From Durusdinium trenchii (taxonomy: Eukaryota > Sar > Dinophyceae > Suessiales > Symbiodiniaceae), in contig CAXAMN010001436.1 in NCBI GenBank assembly GCA_963970005.1, positions 324,128 through 388,127 on the forward strand: a stretch of 64,000 nucleotides of DNA, in the 5' to 3' direction. Positions 20,401 through 31,897 of this stretch are shown piece by piece; positions within the stretch are counted from its first letter, which is position 1; every line of letters begins with the position of its first letter. A model generated the notes under the pieces. The model was not told the origin of the DNA. It did no database searches and was given only the letters and a program-made list of their open reading frames with translations. A program made the position numbers and the translations under genes.

Positions 20401-20778
20401 CAAGTTTGCCACCTGCCGCATTTGCCGCAGGCGCTTCTAGCTCTAGCCAGGAGGCCCCGACAACCGAACACAGGGACTGCAACGCGCAGACACAGGGGCA
20501 ACGGCTGAATAAGAGAACTCCTACAAAAGCACGACTTGCAGTCATACTCTGGAAGCCCAACAGCTGTGTTTGGGAGATTCAAACAGGGGTTTAAAGGGTT
20601 GCAAGCGGTTTGTTCAGACAAGGTCAAACACCTTGACAACCCGGTATTTAAACATGTCCAACAAATTGCGCCAGAATCGGCAGGCAAATAGAACTGGATG
20701 AGAAGCAGGCAAAGGAAGTCCTTTTGTTTGTTGGTACTAGAGTCTTTGCTTTGTTCCTTTGTATCACCGTTGGCATAA

Positions 20779-20985
20779 CATGTGGTTTGCTCAAGCTCCC
20801 TTCTCTTCTTCAGGAGTGATCCAATCTGTGGGCAGTACATCCAGAGTGAGCCTCCGTCCAAAAGTCTTGCGCCCCGCATTGCTGCATTATTTGGACATGC
20901 TTGCAGCCTGTGGCCATAGCGCGTCCAGCAACTTGATCCAGATTTCCTTTGCACGTTGGCTCTCGCTCAGACACAAAACGAAGTG
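20779..20985 (-). CDS. Two candidate minus-strand exons, unknown
   Basis: On the minus strand 20985-20885 reads LSESQRAKEIWIKLLDALWP, and in another frame 20870-20779 reads GGSLWMYCPQIGSLLKKRRE before a GTGATA donor-like site. Both are more protein-like than the overlapping + strand frames. They could be neighbouring exons or one exon with a frameshift. No family is recognised. Confidence 0.35.
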
Positions 20986-21531
20986 TAAAGGATAACTACT
21001 CGACATGAAGGTAGCTGTGAAGAACTTCATGGGAACATGCTGCATCAAGCTAAATCAAGCGGATGTCATGATGAGCATCAGCCCACATGTCCGGTTTTGA
21101 GCTGGGCAGAACTCCACTCACCACAGAGCCAAAGATAGCCAAAGTAGAGGAAAATTGACGCGATTTATTCTGCCATGCCAAAGCAGCCTCCAGTGTCAAG
21201 GTCGCTTGCTCTTTGCATGTGTTGTTTGTTGGCATTTGAATATTTTGAATGCACGGTTGGGCTTTCCGCCCACACCTGCGATTTGAGACATTTCCTCGTC
21301 AGTTCGTCGGTCATTTGTTGTTCACGATGTCGAAGTCCATGCTGGGCTGCTCGCAGCATCTCGTGGCACTCGTGGCACTCGTGGGTTGGTTCCCAACACC
21401 ACGAAGCACGGAGGTATGGTTCTGGAAGGAGAATCTGCTGGGCGGACCCTCATGCCTTGCAGAACCTTTGCACGGATTCCCAGCCCAAAGCCTTTCTGTG
21501 CCACTGAAAGTGATGGAAATGGGTTGTTGAT

Positions 21532-21612
21532 GTAGTAACGAGGTTCGCTACTAGGAACAAGTGCCACGCTAGTAGTAACAGGTGCCTTACTAGTAGTAAC
21601 AAGAAGCTATTA
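21532..21612. repeat. CTAGTAGC-type dispersed repeat
   Basis: Contains CGCTACTAGGAACAAG, CGCTAGTAGTAACAGG and ACTAGTAGTAACAAGAAGC. Confidence 0.75.
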
Positions 21613-22097
21613 GATTTATAGTTCAGGTAGCTCTTTCTTTCCCCGAAGGAACAGGACAACGCCCGCAGTGAAGCTTCGCCTGCCGAACGCAGTGCCACAT
21701 CTTGAGGCCTTCTGACCATGGAGGATCGAAGAACCGGCTCTCGGAAGAGGACTGGCTTGCCGCCCTACATCTATAGTGATGCGACCACCTCGGAGCTATC
21801 TTTCTCCATATCGCCCTACAATGTCTTGCAAATCAGGGAGCCAGATGTGCTTTATTGGATCCTAAGGTGATAGCGCCCTTCCTGCAGTTTAATAGTCCAA
21901 TGCCTGGGCAACTCTATGCGAAGCTTGGGCTGCAAACCAGTTCGGAAAAACACGGAAAGCGGAGCAGCAGCCCCACATCCCCAACAGAGCCCACAACATG
22001 TCTTGTGAACAATGGGTGAAAATTGCCAATATGATAAAGGAGATGCCTCAGGATAGCCGCAGACTGACAGCAAAAGACCACCATGGCCTTAAAATGT

Positions 22098-23215
22098 AAC
22101 CTACTTATACTTGTCGGACCTAAGTCTGTCATGGGTTTTAACGCAAAAAAGTAAAATAACAGCAAAGCCTGTAACATAGATCCCACGGCCCCAATCACCT
22201 CCAACATACCCCCACGAGAAGTCTCAAGAGAGCCCCAACATTCGGCGAAACGTGCCAACATGGAGAAGGATATACCCTAAGAATGCACCAAGATCGCCGA
22301 AGATTGGCACAAACATGCCCAAATTTGACCGCCCATTGGAGCAAGCTTTCGTAAGTAACAAAAATGTAAAAAAAAACACAAAGGTCAAAACCACCTGTCT
22401 TACACTTGTCGGACCTCATTTTTTCATACGCACACTGCTCAAAAGACCACATGCCCAAGTCAAACGGCAAAGAAAAAACAGCCAAGTGGACCAACATGAC
22501 CGCAAAGCAAAGCCTTCAACATAGCCCTGATCTAGACCCCACGGCCCCAAGCACTTCCAACATACCTCCACGAGAAGCCTCAAGAGAGGCCCTACATTGG
22601 GTGAAATGCGAAGGATATGCCCTAAGAATGCGCCAAGATCGCCGAAGATTGGCACAAACATGCACCAAATTTGACCGCCCATTGGAGCCAGCTTTCGTAA
22701 GCAACAAAAACGACAAACAAAACTGTCGTCTTACACTTGTCGGACCTCATCTTTTCATGGTTTTTACGGTGTTTTACGCACACTACTCAAAAGACCACAC
22801 GCCCAAGTCAAACGGCAAAGAGAAAGCAGCCAAGGGGCTCCCACGGGCCCAATCACTTCCAACATACTTCCACGAGAAGTCTCAAGAGAGCCCCAACATT
22901 CGGCGAAACCTGCCAATATGGACAAAGATGTACCCTAAGAATGCACCAAGATCGCCGAAGATTTGCACAAACATGCTCTAAATTTGACCACCCACTGGAG
23001 CAAGCTTTCATGTGCAACACCAAGCTCTCAAACACCTTCCTTACACTTGTCCAAATGTTCGCGATACTGTTTATGCCGCCTGGGGAAAACTGCATTATTG
23101 ACATCGTGGGTGTGTTCATCCGGAGCAAGCTTTCATACGCAAACAAGAGACAAAAAGAAACTCTCAAAAACACCTTCCTTACACTTGTCGGACCTAATTT
23201 TTCATTGTTTTTACC
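22098..23215 (+). repeat. 300-345-bp tandem repeat array
   Basis: CTTACACTTGTCGGACCT or a close variant recurs near 22104, 22398, 22730, 23040 and 23177. GAATGCACCAAGATCGCCGA recurs at 22281, 22626 and 22939, giving spacings of 345 and 313. Units include AGTCTCAAGAGAGCCCCAAC and TTTGACCGCCCATTGGAGCA. The open frames through it differ between units and are not conserved. A related word, GCAAACCAGTTCGG, flanks the array at 21930 and 23426. Confidence 0.8.
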
Positions 23216-23489
23216 AGTGTTTTATGCACATTGCCCTTCAAAGCCTTTGAATGCCGGAGAACAAGAAAAACCACAAAAATTGCCTTCCGCGCAGGTAAAA
23301 TGCAACTTTTTGAAGGCAAACAAGCTCAACACAAACCCACCCAAAGCCACTTTTTACATCTTTTTACTGTAAATTACAGTGCTTTATGCACCTTCGAACA
23401 CACGAAAAAATGCCACCACGGTCTGCAAACCAGTCCGGCAAGCAACGGAAAGCGAGAAGCGAGCGGGCGCGGTCGCGACGTGCAGGTTT

Positions 23490-25110
23490 GCTTCGTATTT
23501 TTGGGTTTCCCGGTTGGTTTTCCTATGTGCTTCCATGTCTTTTGAGTTGGCTTGCCTTGTTTTCGCCTCTTCTCAAGTAGGTTAGCCTTGATCCAGCGTG
23601 TTGTCTGCCCAAAAGCGTAGTTTCATACTTTTGGGGTTGCGGTGTCAATTTTCCCAGGTGCTTTCCATTCTTTTCAAAAGGGTTTGCCTTGGCTGTGTCC
23701 ATTCTGTGCTCTTTGTGTCTTCTTGTGGGCCTTGGTGTCAAAAAATTCTCATCTTAAGCTGATTTGCTTTGTTTCCGTCTCTTCTGTGCTCTTTGTGCCT
23801 TAGGTGCTTTCCATCCTTTTTAAATGGGTTACGCTTGGTTCTGTGTCTTTGTGAGCCTTGTTGCGACAAAAACTGGCTCTAGGCCCCAATGTGATTGTCG
23901 TGATGTTGGCTTCGTATTTTTGGTTTTCCTGGTTGGTTTTCCTATGTGCTTTCCATGCCCTTTAAGTTGGCTTGCCTTGTTTTCGCCTCTTCTCAAGCAG
24001 GTTGGCCTTGATCCAGTGCGTTGTATGCCCAAAAGCGTGGTTTCATACTTTNNNNNNNNNNTGTGTCCATTCTGTGCTCTTTGTGTCTTCTTGTGGGCCT
24101 TGGTGTCAAAAAATTCTCATCTTAAGTTGATTTGCTTTGTTTCCGTCTCTTCTGTGCTCTTTGTGCCTTAGGTGCTTTTGATCCTTTTTAAATGGGTTAC
24201 CCTTGGTTCTTTGTCTTTGTGAGCCTTGTTGCGACAAAACTTGCTCTAGGCCCCAATGAGATTTTCGTGTTGTTGGATTCGTATTTTTTGTTTTCCTGGT
24301 TGGTTTTCCTATGCGCTTTCCATGCCTCTTAAGTTGGCTTGCCTTGATGCCTTTTAAGTTGGCTTGCCTTGTTTTCGCCTCTTCTCAAGCAGGTTAGCCT
24401 TGATCCAGTGCGTTGTATGCCCAAAAGCGTGGTTTCATACTTTTGGGGTTGCCGTGTCAATTTTCCCAGGTGCTTTCCATTCTTTTCAAAAGCGTTTGCG
24501 TTGGTTGTGTCCATTCTGTGCTCTTTGTGTCTTCTTGTGGGCCTTGGTATCAAAAAATCTCATCTTAAGTTGATTTGCTTTGTTTCCGTCTCTTCTGTGC
24601 TGTTTGTGCCTTAGGTGCTTTCGATCCTTTTTAAATGGGTTACCCTTGGTTCTTTGTCTTTGTGAGGCTTGTTGCGACAAAAACTTGCTCTAGGCCCCAA
24701 TGAGATTTTCGTGTTGTTGGATTCGTATGTTTGATTTTCCTGGTTGGTTTTCCTATGCGCTTTCCATGCCTTTTAAGTTGGCTTGCCTTGTTGTCGCCTC
24801 TTCTCAAGCAGGTTAGCCTTGATCCAGTGCGTTGTCTGCCCAAAAGGGTTGTTTCATACTTTTGGGGTTGCCGTGTCAATTTTCCCAGGTGCTTTCCATT
24901 CTTTTCAAAAGGGTTTGCCTTGGTTGTGTCCATTCTGTGCTCTTTGTGTCTTCTTGTGGGCCTTGGTGTCAAAAAATTCTCATCTTAAGCTGATTTGCTT
25001 TGTTTCCGTCTCTTCTGTGCTCTTTGTGTCTTCTTGTGGGCCTTGGTGTGAAAAAAACTATAATCGTAAGTTGATTTGCTTTGTTTCCGTCTCTTCTGTG
25101 CTCTTTGTGC
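23490..25110 (+). repeat. ~430-bp tandem repeat array with internal gap
   Basis: Units start at TTCGTATTTTTG-like words near 23491, 23910, 24278 and 24721. Each carries GGCTTGCCTTGTTTTCGCC, TTGATCCAGTGCGTTG, CAATTTTCCCAGGTGC and GGGCCTTGGTGTC in the same order. The third unit is shortened by the N gap. Long open frames inside it arise from the repeat and are not conserved as protein. Confidence 0.85.
24052..24061. other. Assembly gap (10 N)
   Basis: Ten N inside the 430-bp array. Unit spacing across the gap is shorter than elsewhere, so the gap length is arbitrary. Confidence 0.99.
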
Positions 25111-25349
25111 CTCCCATGCACCTCTTAGGGATGCAAGTGGTGCCCTGGAATGCACCCGACTTTTTTAGCATTTTGTCTATCATTTGTGTATCCGATGCCC
25201 TTGTGAAAAGTGCTGACGTAGTTTGTCAAAAAACATTGCATCAATGATGCAAAAAAAAATTGTACTTTTTGCTGTATTATAATTTTACAGGCTTTCGTTC
25301 ACTTCAACATACTGCCTCAAGCCACCAACAAGTCTGCACCCCCCCCTAA

Positions 25350-25378
25350 CCCTCCCCGGCAAAACCTACCGGGGAGGG
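25350..25378. other. GC-rich hairpin
   Basis: CCCTCCCCGG (25350-25359) and CCGGGGAGGG (25369-25378) are perfect complements around a 9-base loop. Function is unknown. It follows an AT-rich stretch. Confidence 0.6.
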
Positions 25379-25424
25379 AACGAGTCTCAGGATTGGGGGC
25401 CGATGCAACATCTACCAGGAGCCT

Positions 25425-25880
25425 GTGCAGAGCCTGTGCAGGGTGCTAAGTCGGGGTAGATCTGTCGGGCATCTTGGACATCTCTCAACTCTTAGAAATA
25501 TGAAATATGAGAAAACATATGGGCATCAATACAATCACTACCAGAAGAGCAGGAATCAGCGGTCGGTCTTGGCACCCTTAAGAAGACACACTGCTTCGAC
25601 AATTGAAGATGTTCGCAATGCGGGTGGAGGTCAGGCAGCTTACCTGCCTCCCACAAGTGTTTCGTTGGCATGTTTGGGTGCCCTTGGTGCTACGTGCGAG
25701 GAGCCCTTGAACACGGTAGAGATGTTTGACACCTGGCATGGGCGTTGGATACAATGTCAGCAACCCAGAGCGAGATACAACATGTCCATGAAAATTGCAG
25801 CTTTCTTCAGAAGATTCAGGAGGGGGTGTTGGTTGAAGCACAAATCATGTTCATTTAGATTTGTGGCGCTGTATGTTTAG
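25425..25880 (+). CDS. Kelch-repeat gene fragment
   Basis: A 151-codon open frame. From about 25660 it reads LACLGALGATCEEP followed by LNTVEMFDTWHGRW and ARYN, which fits a kelch blade (conserved glycines, then VE.FD and a Trp ten residues later, then an Arg-rich turn). The usual GG doublet is altered to LG/AL, so the blade is degenerate. The upstream 80 residues show no kelch pattern, so only the second half is supported. It could be an exon or a decayed retrocopy. Kelch propellers bind partner proteins. Confidence 0.45.
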   Translation: MQSLCRVLSRGRSVGHLGHLSTLRNMKYEKTYGHQYNHYQKSRNQRSVLAPLRRHTASTIEDVRNAGGGQAAYLPPTSVSLACLGALGATCEEPLNTVEMFDTWHGRWIQCQQPRARYNMSMKIAAFFRRFRRGCWLKHKSCSFRFVALYV

Positions 25881-26374
25881 TTGCTTCAAGGTCCACCAAT
25901 GCAGGAGAGACGTGCGGCACTAAGATTGGCAACATTGATGTTCATCTAGAAAGCTTCCTGGTGGCATGCATGATAAAGCTGCGGAAATTGTGCCCAAACT
26001 CTTGCGTAGTTGTTTCGGCAGTATGTACTCACTAGGGGAAACACTGTGTGATGGAATTGCCCACTTCATACAGGACCCCAGGCAGGTCATCCTTTTTCCT
26101 CCAATTAGCTAGGGGAAAAGATATGTTTGCTTTATGTAAGTGTCAAGTAGTTCAAATTTACTGTTTGTGGTTCAGTCCAGGTGCATGGAGTGATGCTGGT
26201 AATGCCTGGGATACATTTGGCATGTCTAGCATCATTGAATGAGATCTCTCCTTAGTCCGACAGTCCGACAAAGCGCGTGTTGAGCCTAAGTTAAGGCTTT
26301 CTTTGTGCAGAGAACACAATATTTTTCCATCAGCAAACAGATGTCCATCGCACATCACATCTCTAGTGGGCCAT

Positions 26375-26540
26375 CCCTAGTAGGTTGGAGGCCGTTGCTA
26401 CTGGGGTGGAGGCCATCCCTATTAGGTGGGAGGCCATTGCATGCCATTGCCATTAGAGACAAAGAATATAGAAGAGGAAGAAAGCATAAGAAAGCTCCAA
26501 TATATATAGTTTGCAAGTAGGTTGGAGGCCATCGCACATC
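26375..26540 (+). repeat. GGTTGGAGGCCATCGC-type repeat cluster
   Basis: Copies at 26383, 26404 and 26424 and again at 26518 (TAGGTTGGAGGCCATCGCAC), with GGTGGAGGCCATCCC variants. A single copy lies at 27006. Confidence 0.7.
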
Positions 26541-27241
26541 ACAACACCAACAACATCTCTTTGTGCGCACTGTGCTGTTCACTTCGGGTTCCATCGACGG
26601 ACCACACGTCCTCAGTGCCTGCGCGTGCCTGTTTTGAAACCATAGACCACAGGCCACGCTGGAACTCACGAGGCAGATTCAGCACGCCCGGCGTGCTGTC
26701 TTTCACTCATAGAACACGAGACGATGCGTTTCACGTGCCAGAGATGAACATCATGTGCCTGGTGTGGCGCCGAGATGGCTTGGGGAAGCAGCGGAACAGC
26801 GTGGCCCAAAATGGGTGCTCAAGATGGTACGAACGTGTAAAGATGTTCCAGCATGAAAGGTTTTTCGTTGCCTCTCTTCGCCCTTAAAGCCCTTGCTTGT
26901 TTCTCTCCCAGTGTCCGGTCTCAGGTCTCACCGATTTGTCAATGATATAGAAGCTCACGTTTCAAATATGCTTCAATGCAGAATGAACGCTATTTTGTTG
27001 AAGGTTAGGTTGGAGGCCATCGGTAACTCACCGATTGCTGTGGTTTGACAGTTCAGGTGCCGGTTGTGGTGCGAGCTGCCTGCCGGGAGGATCAATCCTG
27101 GTGGCGGGGGGGTGCTCCCTGTCGTGTCTCTTCTTCGCTTTGCCAGAAAGGACTTTTTAAGCTGAGAGCAGGCAAGAAAGTTTGGAAGGTTTATGATAGT
27201 AGTGTATTAACAGATATTAACAGTCTATACCAGGAACATCC

Positions 27242-27345
27242 AAGGGGTGCCCAATGAGTTTTGGGTTTATATGCTTGATAAGGGGTGCCCAATGGAGACC
27301 CCTTTGAACATACCATACCTCATCTCAAAAATCTCTCCAGGTTCC
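27242..27345 (+). repeat. Dispersed direct repeat, copy 1 (copy 2 at 33597-33705)
   Basis: GGGGTGCCCAATG, TTTGGGTTTATATGCTTGAT and CTTTGAACATACC occur here and, slightly diverged, at 33597-33705 in the same orientation, 6.3 kb apart. Confidence 0.8.
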
Positions 27346-28814
27346 CATCGAAAACGTCGTCCATCGAACATCCATCCCGCTGCGGCGGGCTGCGCCGCCT
27401 TTGCGCCTGTTTCTTGGAGCGGGCCACGATCAGGCTCCACCGGCCCGGTTGGGGGGTTGCTGGCAGAGGGCAGGTGTACATGAGTTGTGCCATCCTCATA
27501 CCATCCTTTTTTGGGACATAAAGAAGATTGTGACTCTTGTGGAAGGCTGTCTTTTCTACTTTACTCTACTCTGTCAGCTGCCTCAACCAACAGCAACGCC
27601 ACTCAGTTTCCCCATACCATCCTCATCTTGATAGTAACTCAGTGGTAACGGGCTTTGAAGCGGGGCGACATCCAACACCAGGTGGTCTAGCCGGTGCAAC
27701 TTCGGCCTCAACTTCCAAAGTAGCTTCTCGTGAGCGATCGCTTCGTTGGAGCACGGGTTCTTTCCCCGACAAGAATTCCATGGTTGTCGACAAGGCTTTC
27801 CATGTACACGACAGACTCACATTACATTTTAGGTCTGACAAAAGTTGAGGGGGGAAGTTAGACAACCTGCACGAGTGAATGTGCAAGGTTTGAATGTTAC
27901 CGCGGCTGTTTAGGCTTCACCTGGTTTTCTGACACGGACATATACACATTGTAGTTTTTTCCATGTGGCTTTGCAATGACTTACTTGTTGGGATTGTAGG
28001 TTTACCTTGTACCAGCGATTTAGAATATGGCCCCAGCCGCGAGCCCACGACCGCCTACGGATTCGGAGAGAAGCGAGGCAGGGCGCTGAGCAGGTTAGCT
28101 ATCCCGGCTACATGGTTTAATTTTAGTAGGTTCACGTCCATGAAGGTTCGCTATCTTTGGGCTGTGGCCATGTGGAGTAGCATTCCAGCAGTCAACTTTA
28201 CAAGATCACATGTCTTTGGATGATGATCCGTGGCCATGGGGAATGGCTAATTGGAAGTCTTCTATGCGTTTGTTGAAGCTTGTTTGCGCATGGGGGCTTT
28301 TAATGCTCATCAGCCCATTTTAGGCCAAGAATGGATGAAAGGCAGCTGGTGAGAAACCATTGATTGGTAGATGTATTGCGCGTCGCCTCGTGGAGGTCTC
28401 GCAAACTATATCTAATGCATACCTAATGCATAGTTTCAAGATTTTACAAGGGTTGCTTGAAGATGCCGTGGCCATGCGGGTTCCATGGGTCAACTATTAA
28501 GATTTATTGGTCGCAAGCATGGCCTTCCGCAAGGGAGCTCCATGTTTCCACATGAAGGATGACAAATTTTTAGATTACTCGAAACAGCTGTGGCCATGGG
28601 GTTCCAGGTGCCTGATGTGCCCTTCGTAAACATGATGCGCCTTTCCCTAAACACTGTGGCCACGCAGTGATGTGCCTTCCAGACACGTGATGTGCCTTAG
28701 GGCCCCCACTTGTAGTGTGACGCATCAGTGTAGGCAGCTGTCCTCTTCGGCATGTTACCACGGATTTGTTAGCGCTTTTATCCCTAATCTGGCAAGGCTC
28801 CTTGCACGCCGCCT
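27346..28814. other. Stretch without a firm gene
   Basis: 27640-27847 reads as a plausible peptide on the + strand (GFEAGRHPTPGGLAGATSAS). Nothing else stands out, and no motif or splice pair confirms it. Confidence 0.3.
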
Positions 28815-29249
28815 GTGAAGCGGAATCCATTTAGTTCTCCTGTCCCCGGCGCAGCGCCTGCTCCGCTCAACGGGATCATGAATGACATCAAGGATAAGGG
28901 CAAACATGTTCTATCTACGCAAGAGGAGCAAGAAGCTGGACTTTGTCTGGCGCTTGAGCTTTCGAAGCAGATGCGGGTGGGACTCTTAAGCGAGTGGAGA
29001 GTTGTTCCTCTGAATTTGGCAATGGATGTAATTTATTTGACAGAATTCCTGGACGCTTCTGCCTTTTCAGGATTCAGAATTCCACCTGGTCAGCCAGATT
29101 TGGAGGCTTCGGAAAGGGGCGTCCCAGATTGTGACGCAGTGCAGCGCTGCGCAAGGAAGCGGACATTGCGGGCCGGCCTGAGGCCATCAGCTATAAATGC
29201 ATTGCAGTACGCATTTTTGGAGCCAGGGTTACCATTTCTTTTGCGATGA
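28815..29249 (+). CDS. Coding-like 144-codon ORF, unknown
   Basis: The frame reads as ordinary globular sequence for its first 90 residues (NDIKDKGKHVLSTQEEQEAG, then LALELSKQMRVGLLSEWRVV). No family is recognised. The stretch after about 29100 is less convincing. An ORF of this length can arise by chance in 64 kb, so confidence is low. Confidence 0.3.
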   Translation: MKRNPFSSPVPGAAPAPLNGIMNDIKDKGKHVLSTQEEQEAGLCLALELSKQMRVGLLSEWRVVPLNLAMDVIYLTEFLDASAFSGFRIPPGQPDLEASERGVPDCDAVQRCARKRTLRAGLRPSAINALQYAFLEPGLPFLLR

Positions 29250-29519
29250 TGGTTGCCAGATTGCCTTTTCAAAGAAGCATTGAGGCCACCCCACCAACCT
29301 TTGAGTTTTCTCGACTGAGCGTGCGTCCATGCGTCCGGTGAAGGCGCCAGCGCGCGAAGCTCTGATGACTGCCCATGACCCAGGTTCTTGTCTTCCGTCT
29401 TGCAATCCATCTTCTCTAATTCCGGTTGCTTGTTAAGGCAGCTGGCTTGGGTGATCGTGCTGACAAGCGGAAGCTGGCAACGGAAGCGGCAGAGGACATG
29501 GTTGCGTTGAACGTTCCTC

Positions 29520-29800
29520 GGTGTTCTTCGACGGTTTTTGATGGGTTTTTCTGGCGTGTGTTTACCTTTTGCTCGGGTCAACAGCTGAGCCACGGTTTTT
29601 CATGTTTTCACGGTTTTTGAGCGGCTTTTTAACGGGTTTTCTGGCAGATGTTTTCCTTTGACTGCACTCAACGCAATTTTGACGATTTTTTAACGGTGTT
29701 TGGCCGTTTTTTTCTGACGGGCGTTTACCTTTTGCTCCGGCGAACGTTGATCCGGTTTGTTGACAGGTTTTTACCTTCTGCTTGTGAGTTGCGCTCCGAT
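29520..29800 (+). repeat. Degenerate ACGGTTTTT-rich repeat, copy set 1
   Basis: Alternates GACGGTTTTTGA..GGTTTTT with TTTACCTTTTGCT and GTGAGTTGCGCTCC. The same pattern fills 31190-31640. The units are too diverged for a fixed period. Confidence 0.6.
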
Positions 29801-30438
29801 GCTTCGTGGGTCATTTCCTATGTTGAAAGAAGAAAGCGTGTGATTTCTATTGGTCTTTTTTTTGGCGAGGGGCAGATAACCTTCTCCACACCAATTGCCT
29901 GCTTCTTTCATCCCTCCTTTACTTGCATCTGATGCACATGCTTCTTGATATGTCGGCCATTGGGCCTGTCTTTTCAGGCGATTGGAATGAAGCAGAAGAA
30001 ATTGCGAGAAGGCCAGTGGGAGCGCCCATTTCAGGCAAACAGCTTCCGCTTGATGTATGCCAGAGTCTCGCTGTCGCGGCCAAGCTTTCGGAGGGTCCTT
30101 TATCGATGACGCGGAGTACGACTCGATGACCTCGCCCGGCTATATCTTGGGCCGGGTGGCAGCGCGGAACGAAGCCGCAGCTCATCGCGGCAATCATGCG
30201 GAAGGCCGATCTGAGCAGCGCGCGCGCTGTGACTCTTTTCATTTCGGCCAGACTGGTATGAAGGTGACCGAGCGGGCAAGCAGAAACAAAGGAGAAGAGG
30301 CGCGGGTCGCCCCACGCAGTTCTGTTGGCAGAAGCGCAAATCTTTTGTTTAACATCCTGCAGGTTGTCATGGACAAGGAGCTGAATTTTTGTGTTTGCTC
30401 TTGCAGGAGAAGTAGAAGTGATATTCTTTTGTGTCAGG

Positions 30439-30562
30439 ACTTCCTGCCACCGGAGAAGAAGAAAAAGCCTTGCAAGTGCGACCTGTGCGACTTCACGTCG
30501 GAGCAGAGGGAGTGGCACAGGCTAAAGTGTGTGGGCCGCAAGGAGAGTCCCGGAGGGTAGGA
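30439..30562 (+). CDS. Candidate exon with a zinc-finger-like CxxC..H..C cluster
   Basis: Following TTTTGTGTCAG the frame reads LPPEKKKKPCKCDLCDFTSE, then QREWHRLKCVGRK, and ends at TAG 30558. Cys-x-Cys-x2-Cys followed 11 residues later by His and then Cys suggests a small zinc-binding unit after a basic stretch. Upstream, the same frame stays open from about 30057. A 199-codon minus-strand ORF overlaps but lacks motifs. Confidence 0.4.
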
Positions 30563-30667
30563 GATGTGAGCCCTGCTGGTTGGCAGTTACTTGGAGCGAA
30601 TCAGAGATTTACTTCTAGCTCCCTTCGTGCTAAATGACTAAGCCACATCAAATCAGCTTGCCAGGTT

Positions 30668-30862
30668 ACCGCTTTTGTCAAGACCCTCAAGTCTGATGTT
30701 GGCAGCCTGCCCAAGGGACTGCAAGATTGCGGCTGCGCCGACGAAGTGGCTGTTTGGGATCGGGTGAAGCAGGAGAAGTCCAAACATTCTACTTGTCCAG
30801 ACACAGTCGGTTGTGGACGGGAAAGCATGTCTATGGACTTCAAAACAGAAACATGTCCATAA
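30668..30862 (+). CDS. Candidate 3' exon, Cys-containing, unknown
   Basis: After TTGCCAG the frame reads VTAFVKTLKSDVGSLPKGLQ, then DCGCADEVAVWDRVKQEKS and a Cys-rich end, with TAA at 30860. The composition is strongly protein-like. It could be the next exon after the zinc-finger-like segment 100 bases upstream, although that segment has its own stop. Confidence 0.4.
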   Translation, partial: TAFVKTLKSDVGSLPKGLQDCGCADEVAVWDRVKQEKSKHSTCPDTVGCGRESMSMDFKTETCP

Positions 30863-31189
30863 ACTTTGCTGCGTTGAGAATTGGAGCGGCCCCAGACCTA
30901 ACAGAAGCCATTAGATCTGTTTTATTTGATTGCGGCAGGACAAGCGCTTCAAGACGAATTTGCGCGCCCGCGTGGGGGAAAACCTATGATGGCCCACGCG
31001 ACTGCAGTTCTGGAGCGTGGGGAGGTGTCTGTTGCGCGAGAGGAGTCTCGAGGCGCGCGGTGGCTTGGTTCTATTTATGATGTGTGAGCGGGGGCGGGCT
31101 CTGGTTCACGGTTTCTCTGAAAGAAATTAATATAAAGGGACAAGAAAAGAGTGGAAAAGAAAAGAACTAGACGTGTGAACGCTGTAACG

Positions 31190-31640
31190 GTTTTGACGAT
31201 TGTTTGGGCTTTTGCTTGTGAGTCGTGCTCTTTTAGTTGCGACAATCTTTCACTCAACGGTTTCAGACGGATTTTTACGGGTTCTGCGCGGATTTTATAT
31301 TTGGTTTTCTTTCTGCGTTCCGCTCGACAGATTTTTGAGAGGGTTTAGAGAAGGGTTTTCGCCTTTTGCTAGTGAGTTGCGCTCTTGAGCCTTCCGGACG
31401 CATTTTGAACCGTTTTATAGCCCGAAACGGTTTTTTACGGTTTTTGGACGGTTTTGTTCTTTCACTTGCGGGGCGTGCTCCTCAGGCTTCCGCTCGACGG
31501 ATTTTGAACAGTTTTTTTTCGGTTTTTGGACGGTTTTGTTCTTTCGCTTGCACGTCGTGCTCTCTAGGCTTCCGCTCGACGGTTTTTGATCGGATTTTTA
31601 CGGTGTTTGGACGCTTTTTTTCCTTTCGCTTGCGCGGCAA
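31190..31640 (+). repeat. Degenerate ACGGTTTTT-rich repeat, copy set 2
   Basis: Roughly 100-bp units combining GACGGTTTTTGGACGGTTTT, TTCTTTCGCTTGC, GTCGTGCTC and GGCTTCCGCTCGACGG occur about four times with drift. It is the same family as 29520-29800. Confidence 0.7.
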
Positions 31641-31819
31641 CTTAACGGACATTGAACTCAGCCGCAGGTAGTTGATGGTTGACCGGCGAGCATCTTCCAA
31701 AGTGTAGAGGCAAGCTCATTCTCGTGGTTGGACTTCGTCTGGCGAAGTACCATTGAGCTAATATCTTGTGAATCTTCAGCAACCTGAAAGCGCATCTCAT
31801 GCACTGGCATGGTCCACGC
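31633..31819 (-). repeat. Coding-like inverted repeat, left arm
   Basis: The minus strand of this segment matches the plus strand of 32086-32280 base for base over most of its length. Its minus-strand frame reads SMVLRQTKSNHENELASTLW then KMLAGQPSTTCG and a stop, conserved with the right arm at the protein level. Confidence 0.8.
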
Positions 31820-31897
31820 TTTAGCCTTCCGTTCGCTGGACGGATTTTGGACGGTAAAGGTAAAAGGAATGCCCATGGATCTAAATGAAAAATTTCA

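Noticed and set aside
23790-25247. Open frames in the 430-bp array as a repeated gene
   Set aside because: The frames shift between units and the peptides are not conserved in a constant frame.
29919-30518. 199-codon minus-strand ORF
   Set aside because: It overlaps the + strand Cys/His segment, has no motif, and GC-rich DNA lengthens chance ORFs.
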